Shown here piece after piece: positions 53,614 through 61,100 of a stretch of DNA of 64,000 nucleotides. Origin of the DNA: Sediminibacterium sp. GTDB taxonomy: Bacteria; Bacteroidota; Bacteroidia; B-17B0; Aurantibacillaceae. Both the position numbers and the translations under genes were made by a program. The stretch covers positions 29,483-93,482 of the forward strand of contig JASGCO010000015.1 of the NCBI GenBank assembly GCA_030054095.1, given 5' to 3'. Every line of letters starts with the position of its first letter. Positions within the stretch are counted from its first letter, which is position 1. Below the pieces are notes generated by a model. The model saw nothing but the letters and a program-made list of their open reading frames with translations. It searched no databases and was not told the DNA's origin.

Positions 53614-55374
53614 TTAAAACAAAGCTGTTAAGCCAAAGTGAATTTTTCCGTTTCTGAAATCGAAGCCATTGCCTTGCTGGTTGCCAATACCGTAGTTAAG
53701 TGTTAAAATTCCTGCTTTTGTTTCAAAATTTATTCCGGCGCCAAAACTCAATGGCGTATCTGATTTGTAAAGCCCCAGACTATTGTTCTCGTACCAGGCC
53801 CCTTCCATAAACACCAGGAGGTTGGAATTACGGGCAAAGAGGTAGCGGTATTCCAGTGTAGGAATGATATAAGTAGAAGCGTAGATGCTTTCTTCGTCGA
53901 AGCCCCTTAGCGTTTTTAATCCACCAATACGGAAGAGTTCATTCCGGAAGAGGGTTGAATTGCCGAACACTCCGCCACTTTGAACAGCCACATGTATAAT
54001 ATTGTGGCCCTTAACAGGAATGAACCAGTTTATTTCGCCTTCTATCTGATTTTGGTTCGATAACAGTTGCACATTGCGGTAAGCCAAATCATTTACTTTC
54101 GGATTTTTTTTAATGGAGCGCGTTCCGGTACCGGCTTGCAGGGATATGCTGATGCCTTTATGTGGGTTAAACCGGTAATCCAATGCTTCAAAGGAACCGC
54201 CTAAACCATACGATTGGGTGGTAATATCCGCGTAGTCGGGTAGCGTAGAAATAAACTGAAGTCCTGACGTGCTGATCAGATTGGTGGTTCGGTTTTTATA
54301 AAACGCTTTGATATAATTTAATCCTGAAAAGTAATACTGTAACCCTACATTGTTTAACAGGTCAATAAAACTGGAATCTTTACGATAGATTTTAAGGGAA
54401 TAATCAGTACCTACCGGTGTATTGAAAAGATAGGGGTAAATAATTCGTCCTTTAAAATCCTGAGTCTGGGTTTGCAAGCGCCGCCATTCCAGATCAAATG
54501 TTTCCCCGTTTCTGAAAATGCTATTTACCAGTTTTATTTTTACATCGCCGGTAAAAACGGTTTTGCCGGTAGTGTTGTCCGGTAAAATGCCTATAATCCC
54601 GTCAAATTGCGACGCGTTTTTCTTATCAAGGAAAAGTAAAAGTTTATTTGTCTTGTCGGTTAGTCTTACCTGCTGAGGTTGTTTTTCGAACAGAAAGGCG
54701 AGTTGTTTTAATTTGCCGGATATGGCTTTTAAATTTTTTTCATGGTAGGGGCCACCTTCTTTTACATCCAAGTAGTGTTCCAGAAAATTTTTATTGATTT
54801 TGGCATTCCCTATTATCACAATGCTGTCCAGTTTAAAGTAAGTGTTTTTGTTAATAACGAGGCGGGCAGCTATACGATTGTCTTTAAAGTGTAAGGAGTC
54901 CAGTTTAACACTGGTAAAAGGGTACCCCATATTTTCGTAATAACTTACAATTTTGTCACTCAGTTTTATAAATTCTTTATACGAGCAGGGAGCGTTGTGA
55001 AACTGCTTTGGATCGTATTTTAAACGGGACAGAAGACTTTTGTCTTTATCGCTGATGCTGAGATGCGCCCAAAGTATTTTTGGACCGTGCTGAACAATCA
55101 GTGTTTGCAAAGAAGAATCGTGGTTAAATTGAATACTGTTGAATCCGGCCATTAAAAACCCTTGTTCGTTTAGTTTTCGTAAATGCGCTTTTTGAACAGT
55201 TTCTGTACGGATTTTTTCTTTCTGAATAATAGTTTCCTTTTTTAATAATGGCATCGTGTCAGCATACTGAATAACGCAGGTATAAGTTTGGCTCAGTACG
55301 GAAAAAGCAGTAAACAGGAAAATCAGAAACCACTTTTCCCTGCATTTGCCCCGCTTATGTAATAATCTGTACAC
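53614..55374 (-). CDS. BamA/TamA-like outer-membrane beta-barrel protein with POTRA
   Basis: A 586-residue Omp85-type protein. The start is a GTG at 55374, since no ATG precedes the signal peptide (KWFLIFLFTAFSVLSQT). One or two POTRA domains lie at about 125-265 (YYENMGYPFTSVKLDS and IIGNAKINKNFLEHYLDVKEGGPY). The 16-strand barrel follows, with the lid motif FRIGGLKTLRGFDEESI at about 485-500, and ends in the aromatic HFGLTALF. It is shorter than BamA (about 800) and fits a TamA-like or accessory Omp85 role in inserting outer-membrane proteins. It heads the gene row that continues with two T9SS proteins. Confidence 0.85.
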   Translation of the reverse strand: MYRLLHKRGKCREKWFLIFLFTAFSVLSQTYTCVIQYADTMPLLKKETIIQKEKIRTETVQKAHLRKLNEQGFLMAGFNSIQFNHDSSLQTLIVQHGPKILWAHLSISDKDKSLLSRLKYDPKQFHNAPCSYKEFIKLSDKIVSYYENMGYPFTSVKLDSLHFKDNRIAARLVINKNTYFKLDSIVIIGNAKINKNFLEHYLDVKEGGPYHEKNLKAISGKLKQLAFLFEKQPQQVRLTDKTNKLLLFLDKKNASQFDGIIGILPDNTTGKTVFTGDVKIKLVNSIFRNGETFDLEWRRLQTQTQDFKGRIIYPYLFNTPVGTDYSLKIYRKDSSFIDLLNNVGLQYYFSGLNYIKAFYKNRTTNLISTSGLQFISTLPDYADITTQSYGLGGSFEALDYRFNPHKGISISLQAGTGTRSIKKNPKVNDLAYRNVQLLSNQNQIEGEINWFIPVKGHNIIHVAVQSGGVFGNSTLFRNELFRIGGLKTLRGFDEESIYASTYIIPTLEYRYLFARNSNLLVFMEGAWYENNSLGLYKSDTPLSFGAGINFETKAGILTLNYGIGNQQGNGFDFRNGKIHFGLTALF

Positions 55375-55408
55375 TATTTCTACCGATAAGCTAAAAAATA
55401 ATTACATT

Positions 55409-55416
55409 TAAATTTA
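55409..55416 (-). promoter_or_regulatory. Possible -7 element for the BamA/TamA-like gene
   Basis: TAAATTTA, seven of eight positions of TAnnTTTG on the minus strand, 34 bp before the GTG start. Confidence 0.35.
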
Positions 55417-55419
55417 CGT

Positions 55420-55438
55420 ATTATCTGACTCAGATAAT
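55420..55438. promoter_or_regulatory. 19-bp perfect palindrome, candidate operator
   Basis: ATTATCTGACTCAGATAAT reads the same on both strands around a single central base. It lies just upstream of the possible -7 box of the BamA/TamA-like gene, covering the -10 to -33 interval, where a repressor would block polymerase. The 9-1-9 form recalls Fur-family sites but the half-site differs from known Fur and PerR boxes. The divergent T9SS gene starts 139 bp away. Confidence 0.65.
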
Positions 55439-55576
55439 GAAACGATTTTTTACAGCGTTTATTTTGAGGGCAGAGGTATTTGGCAAATGAAAACGATACA
55501 GCTGATGAAATACAATTAATATAGATGTTGTTTTCTTTTGCCACTAGCGGATGAGTATATAAAACCAGAAAATTAA

Positions 55577-56683
55577 ATGACTATGAAATATATTTTTACC
55601 AGTTTATGCTTAGTAACAGGGATGCTTTGTGCGCAGAGTCCGATTACCCTTAGTAATACAAATATGCCAAGTAATAATGATACGTTACGGTATTCGAGCG
55701 CGCAGGTATCGTCAGTTGGAAACTATACCCAGACCGGCACCAACTATAATTGGAATTTTTCTTCATTAGTGCCTGTATCGCAAGGTGTTCGGGAGTTTAA
55801 GAGCCCGCTGTCAACGCCTTACGCCATATTTTTTCTGAGTTTTACAGGGTCTGCGGAGAAAGTGGCAGATACCTTATTAAATGTTCCGCCTTTAGTTACG
55901 CTTACCAATTACTATTTATTTTATAAAAAATCAACATCAAATCCTAATGCTTATCTTGCAGATGGGGCAGGATTATCTATCAGTGGCATTCCTTTGCCAA
56001 GTTATTACACGGATAAAGATGAAATCTATAATTTCCCGATGACGTACCCTAAATACGATTCTACAACGTTTCGTTTTAGTACGCCTAATTCCACGTTGAC
56101 TCCTTTTGTTTATTCGAGTACCGGTTCGCGTGCCACCAGGGTAGATGGATGGGGTACTATTACTACACCCTTTGGCTCGGCACCTTGCTTGCGTCTCGTA
56201 AGTAATGTGTACGCTAAAGATTCAATTAAAACGTCGCTTATCTCTATCCCGTTTACAAATAATACGCGGAGTTATCAGTGGCTGACCAATGCGCAGGTAA
56301 ATGGTAAAAATGTGCGGATTCCTATGCTTGAAGTGAGTGGTACTGTGTTTAACGGAACGTTCACTCCAACACAAGTGCGTTACCGCGATAATTACCTCAA
56401 CTTGAACGGAGTTGGAATCCGGGAAATGGATGGGGCTATTCCGGCCGTGTTTTACCCTAATCCGGTTGGCGATCAATTACAGTATCTGCAACACGAACAA
56501 TTGGAGGGGGTAAACTACCGTATTGTTGATGCAGGTGGTAAGGTGCTGGATGCAGGGGTGATAAGAATCATAAACGGGCAGGCCACGGGAAATATTTCTG
56601 TAAGGCAGTTAGTTCCAGGATTATATACACTTAGTTTGGAAAAAAACGGCGTTACGGATGCGTTTCGCTTTGTTAAACAGTAA
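55577..56683 (+). CDS. Secreted protein with T9SS type A sorting domain
   Basis: A 368-residue exported protein of unknown function. Signal peptide MTMKYIFTSLCLVTGMLCAQ, a beta-rich central region (about 25-285) with no recognised domain, and a T9SS domain (FYPNPVGDQLQYLQ...LVPGLYTLSLEKNG). A motif GWGTITTPFGSAPCLRL in the middle occurs in many T9SS proteins of this type, from memory. A second ATG six bases on (55583) may be the real start. Monocistronic. Confidence 0.78.
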   Translation: MTMKYIFTSLCLVTGMLCAQSPITLSNTNMPSNNDTLRYSSAQVSSVGNYTQTGTNYNWNFSSLVPVSQGVREFKSPLSTPYAIFFLSFTGSAEKVADTLLNVPPLVTLTNYYLFYKKSTSNPNAYLADGAGLSISGIPLPSYYTDKDEIYNFPMTYPKYDSTTFRFSTPNSTLTPFVYSSTGSRATRVDGWGTITTPFGSAPCLRLVSNVYAKDSIKTSLISIPFTNNTRSYQWLTNAQVNGKNVRIPMLEVSGTVFNGTFTPTQVRYRDNYLNLNGVGIREMDGAIPAVFYPNPVGDQLQYLQHEQLEGVNYRIVDAGGKVLDAGVIRIINGQATGNISVRQLVPGLYTLSLEKNGVTDAFRFVKQ

Positions 56684-56718
56684 TACCAATGTTTTTTTTC
56701 ATAATTCATTATAACTGT

Positions 56719-56726
56719 TAATTTTG
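56719..56726 (+). promoter_or_regulatory. -7 element for the OmpA-like gene
   Basis: TAATTTTG fits TAnnTTTG, 17 bp before the ATG at 56744. The -33 region has only a T-run. Confidence 0.5.
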
Positions 56727-56743
56727 TGCCTTAAATTAAAACT

Positions 56744-57496
56744 ATGGGAAATCATCACGACGAGCATCACGTAACTGAGAAAAAACCGGTAGCTTTTACC
56801 GTTCCATTAATTTTATCGGCGGTAACCGTACTGGTTATTGTATTATTGGTTAGTCTTTGCGACCCTAAACATGGTCATGGACACGAATCTAAGTGTGAAT
56901 GCAAAGAAAATTGCAGTAAAGAATGTATGGAAGCGTGTGAGCGTGGTGAACATGATAAATACATGACGGAACATGCCACTGCGGAAGAACACGGAGACGT
57001 AAAACCTGATTCTGTAGCTGCTCCGGCCCCGGTGCGCGAATCCTTAATGGTAAAATTGGTTAATGGCAAGGAACTGGAAGCCTATAAAGGTGGAATTGAA
57101 GATAATCTGGTAGCGTATCTGAATGATGCCGCTTCTAAACTGGATAAAGAAAAATGGTTCAATTTCGATAATTTATTGTTTGAGACCGGAAGCAGCAAAC
57201 TCACACCGGAGTCTAACCGTCAGTTACAAAATGTAGCGGATATTTTAGCGGCTTATCCTAAAGTAAAATTGAAATTTGGAGGTTATACCGATAATGTAGG
57301 CGATAGCATTGCCAATGTGAAATTATCGCAGTCTCGTGCGGAGAGCGTAGTAGCTGAACTGAAAAAATTAAAAGTAAATGCCGCGCAGATTGTTGGTGCC
57401 GAAGGTTACGGTCCTATGCACCCGGTAGCGGATAATACTACAGAAGAAGGACGCGCTTTAAACCGCCGTATTTCTGTAAACGTTCGCGAAAAATAA
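56744..57496 (+). CDS. OmpA-domain protein with membrane anchor and Cys/His-rich segment
   Basis: A 250-residue protein. The N-terminal 15 residues carry several His (MGNHHDEHHVTEKK); one membrane helix spans about 17-42 and lacks a signal-peptidase site, so the rest faces the periplasm. Residues 45-70 are striking: HGHGHESKCECKENCSKECM, with four Cys in CxC-x3-C-x3-C spacing plus one more in EACERGEH. An OmpA-type peptidoglycan-binding domain closes the protein (about 140-250, FETGSSKLTPESNRQL, GGYTDNVGDSIANVKLSQSRA, EGRALNRRISV). The layout is MotB-like; the Cys/His segment may bind a metal. Confidence 0.87.
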   Translation: MGNHHDEHHVTEKKPVAFTVPLILSAVTVLVIVLLVSLCDPKHGHGHESKCECKENCSKECMEACERGEHDKYMTEHATAEEHGDVKPDSVAAPAPVRESLMVKLVNGKELEAYKGGIEDNLVAYLNDAASKLDKEKWFNFDNLLFETGSSKLTPESNRQLQNVADILAAYPKVKLKFGGYTDNVGDSIANVKLSQSRAESVVAELKKLKVNAAQIVGAEGYGPMHPVADNTTEEGRALNRRISVNVREK

Positions 57497-57524
57497 ATCA
57501 GGTTCATAAACCTTAAACATCTGG

Positions 57525-57555
57525 AAAACTGTTCCGCAACCGGAACAGTTTTTTT
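57525..57555 (+). terminator. Terminator touching the rnhA start
   Basis: AAACTGTTCCG / CGGAACAGTTT stem with a CAAC-type loop and a seven-T run that ends at the base before the rnhA ATG. Confidence 0.82.
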
Positions 57556-58023
57556 ATGGAAGAATATATCGAAATATATACCGATGGTGCCTGTTCGGGA
57601 AACCCCGGCAAGGGAGGCTTTGGTGTTGTGATGAAATACAAACAGCACCGTAAGGAGTATTGTGCCGGATTCCGTAAAACTACCAACAACCGTATGGAAT
57701 TGCTGGCGGTAATTGTGGCACTGGAGCAGATAAAGGACCCCGCTCTTAAAATAAAAGTATTCAGCGATAGCCGTTACGTGATTGACGCCATTAATAACAA
57801 CTATTTATTTGCCTGGAAACGAAATGGCTTTAAAGACCGGCCCAACAGCGATTTGTGGATGCGTTTTCTGAAAGTATATAACCGGCAGGCTCAGCAATTT
57901 ATATGGGTAAAGGGTCACGCCGATAACGCGGAAAACAACCGTTGCGATCAGATTGCGGTAGCCGCTTCGCAGGGTAAAGACCTGCAGATTGACCCGGGCT
58001 ATGAGACGGGGGCGTTGTTTTGA
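57556..58023 (+). CDS. rnhA: Ribonuclease HI
   Basis: A 155-residue nuclease that cuts RNA in RNA-DNA hybrids. Catalytic residues are D10 (YTDGACSGNPG), E48 (NNRMELLAV), D71 (FSDSRYV), H121 and D131 (NNRCDQIAVAA), and the full handle region with aromatic and basic residues (YLFAWKRNGFKD) is present. The ATG directly follows the T-run of a terminator, so transcription must read through or start inside the hairpin region. No second ATG is possible without losing D10. Confidence 0.95.
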   Translation: MEEYIEIYTDGACSGNPGKGGFGVVMKYKQHRKEYCAGFRKTTNNRMELLAVIVALEQIKDPALKIKVFSDSRYVIDAINNNYLFAWKRNGFKDRPNSDLWMRFLKVYNRQAQQFIWVKGHADNAENNRCDQIAVAASQGKDLQIDPGYETGALF

Positions 58024-58054
58024 AGTGTTAAAAACGAAACGTTATTATTTCTTT

Positions 58055-58085
58055 TTTGTCCTTTTTGGATAAATCTGTACCTTTG
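58055..58085 (+). promoter_or_regulatory. Promoter of the 1706-residue T9SS protein gene
   Basis: TTTG at 58055-58058, 19-bp spacer, TACCTTTG at 58078-58085: exact Bacteroidota consensus. The leader to the ATG at 58179 is about 85-90 bases. Confidence 0.78.
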
Positions 58086-58178
58086 ACGCGTTGTTGGCAA
58101 CAGACCAAATTACAACCTATCACGTACAACTAGTTAAAACCTAATTCCTAAAAGAAAAATTAAAGTATAACCAATACT

Positions 58179-61100
58179 ATGAAAACCAAAATCAGTAAGC
58201 TTACTCGTTTGATGCTACAAGTTGCAGTAATCGTTCAATTATTTTCTTTTTCTTCCCTGGCGCAAGTGGTGGCCGATACTTCTTTTGCGCAGATCAGAGC
58301 GCGTTTTCAAAATTTACAGCCGGATAATACATTTGATTCGGATTATAACCGGTGGAAACGTTATGAAGCGTTCTGGCGCCGCCGGCTGGGAAACGGGGGG
58401 CTGTTCAGGCCTTACGAAACCGCTTACCGTCAGTATTATCAAACGAATTACGGAGCAGCCGCTATTGTTTCGCCACCGGCACAAGCTCCGTTTCTGAGTT
58501 TTGGCAATTGGCAGGAACTGGGCCCCAATGGCATTAACCCTAACGATTTAAAATTAGGACGAACGGACAGGATTCAGGTAGATCCGGATGATGTTACCGG
58601 AAATACAATTTATGCCATGTCGCGTAGTGGCATTTATAAAACCAGCGATGGCGGGCAAAACTGGATCAATTATTATACGGATCAGTTTCCGGTGTTATCA
58701 TTTACAGAGATGAAACTGGTAAAAGACCCCGTTACGCTTAAAAAATACCTGTATGTGGCTATAGGTGGCGATATGGCGATGAAATACGCTAAGACTGGTT
58801 ACTCCGATATTTACAGCGTACCGTTTTATGGCATTTTCAGATTGGAAATTGGCACCACGGTTTGGCAAAACCTCAGTGGAAATCTTACCTGTCAGGGAAT
58901 GCTCGAACAAAAATTAAGTAGTTGCGTGTATAAAATTCTGGTAGATCCGGCGAATATTGATAACGTATTTCTGGCAACCAGTGAAGGCATTTTTTATACC
59001 TGTAACGCGGGTTGTACGCCTATTGTGTCGCCATGTGGCGGGCCTCCGGGGCTTGTATGGAAAAAATCGGCATATACCCAGCCGGCACTGGGTTTAGATT
59101 TTGATTACAGTGATCCTACACATAAAAGTTTATACTGTTCCTGGACACAATTACATCATACCACTAACGTGTACGCGAACACACCATTTACATTGTTGTC
59201 ATCGCTTAATACAACGTATCAGGCGGCATTTAACAATTGGCAGAATTTACCGGCCAATGTTATTCCACTGCCCCCACAAACCGTTGTGGCTGATATAGCT
59301 ACCCATATTAATATTACTACACATCCTGCTTATCCTAATAATGTGTTTATGTGCGCGTATGCCAGTGGCTACTATCTGAATAGTAATAATAATCCGGTTG
59401 GCGTTCAATCTACCGCTGTTCTGCGTTTTGATAAAAATTCGGCAAACGCTTTCCCGGGTAATTTTACCTCATTAACGCAGTTTACGCATTCGTCGCTTCA
59501 CATGGATAAAAATTTTATTCATATATCGCCTTATAATACCAACAGGCTGTGTTACAACTATTCGTTTTATGGCGGCATGGATGTGCTGGATGTTGCTACA
59601 GGTACATCAGTGTATGCGGCTCAGGCTTCACACATGGATCCGCATGATTTTGATTTTTCACCGTCTCCGGGACACGTTGTTTTTTCAAACGACGGAGGCG
59701 TATTTGATTTCAAATATACATCACCGGTTAATACGCAGTGTCTGAATGGAAATGGCTTAAATATCAGTACGTTTCATGGTGGAAATGTTTATGAGAAAGG
59801 GGGGCAAAAAGTGATTGGCGGTTTTCAGGATAATTACCATCATTATAGTAACGCGGTAAGCGCCGCCCAGCCATGGGATTTACTGGACACCTATGCCGGC
59901 GACGGAGACCGGGCCTTGTTTTTACCTGATGGGCAAGCTTTTTATAATTCCTGTTATAATGTAAGTATAGCGCATCGCTCAGCTTCAGGAACACCTCTGA
60001 CTCCTGTTCTCCCGCCAAGAAAAATGGGGGGAGTATGGAATAAAAAATACCTCTCGCCTGTAGGGAAGGAGGAGTTGTACTTTACAGGGGAGGAGTTATA
60101 TTATACACGGGCACCTTATGCTACGGTAGAAACCTGGAATGTTGTAACGGGGCAGCCACCCAATACGAGTACGATAACATTAACATCTCCGTTTTTACCA
60201 CTTACTAACTATAACGCCGAAAATTGGGCGGGGGGCAATTGTTATCAGAACTTTGTTTCCGATTTTGATATGTCGCCCGATCATAAAACCATTTACGCGC
60301 TGTTCTTTAATAACGCGGCCATTTGGTTAAACACCTGCCAGCCACAGGCGGGAAATTTTATCCCCTGTATTAAAACCACTGTGGGCGGTAAAAACAATCC
60401 CAATGTGCCTGCACCCTGCACCGGCACCAATTGCTGGACCAACTTACCCAATATGAACACCTTGCAGTTAAAAGGCATTGCTACCAATGTGGTTATGAAT
60501 CCGGCTAATCCAAATCAGGTGTGGATTGGCAGCGCGGGCTACGAGTCGCTGGGCTCATCGGCCAATACCAGACGTGTGGTGTATAGTGCCGATGGTGGGT
60601 TAACATTTAGCGATTTCTCGGCGGGGTTACCCGATTTTTCGATTAACGCCCTGGTAGCCCGTAAGGGCAGTAATTACGAGTTATATGCCGCCACCGATAT
60701 TGGGGTGTATTACCGTAACGAGAGCATGAGCGCCTGGCAACGTGTGGGTACTAATTTCCCGGCGGTACTTGTGTACGATTTACAAATTGATTTGTGCAAT
60801 AACAAGCTATACGCTTATACATTTGGCCGTGGTTTGTGGGCCATTGATTTGCCGCCCACCAACACGGTTAGCGATATGCCTGTTGTTACCCTTGCCGCCA
60901 ATACCACCTATACCGGCGATCAGTATTTTCTGCATTCCTTAAAAGTGCCGGCGGGGGTTAAACTAAGTGTAACAAATGCCAATGTGCGCATGGGGCCGTT
61001 TACCAAAATAGAAGTAGAGCCAGGGGGCGTGCTGGAGGTAAACAACAGTACCATTCAAAGTTATTGCGATTACAATATGTGGACGGGGATTGTAGCCAAA

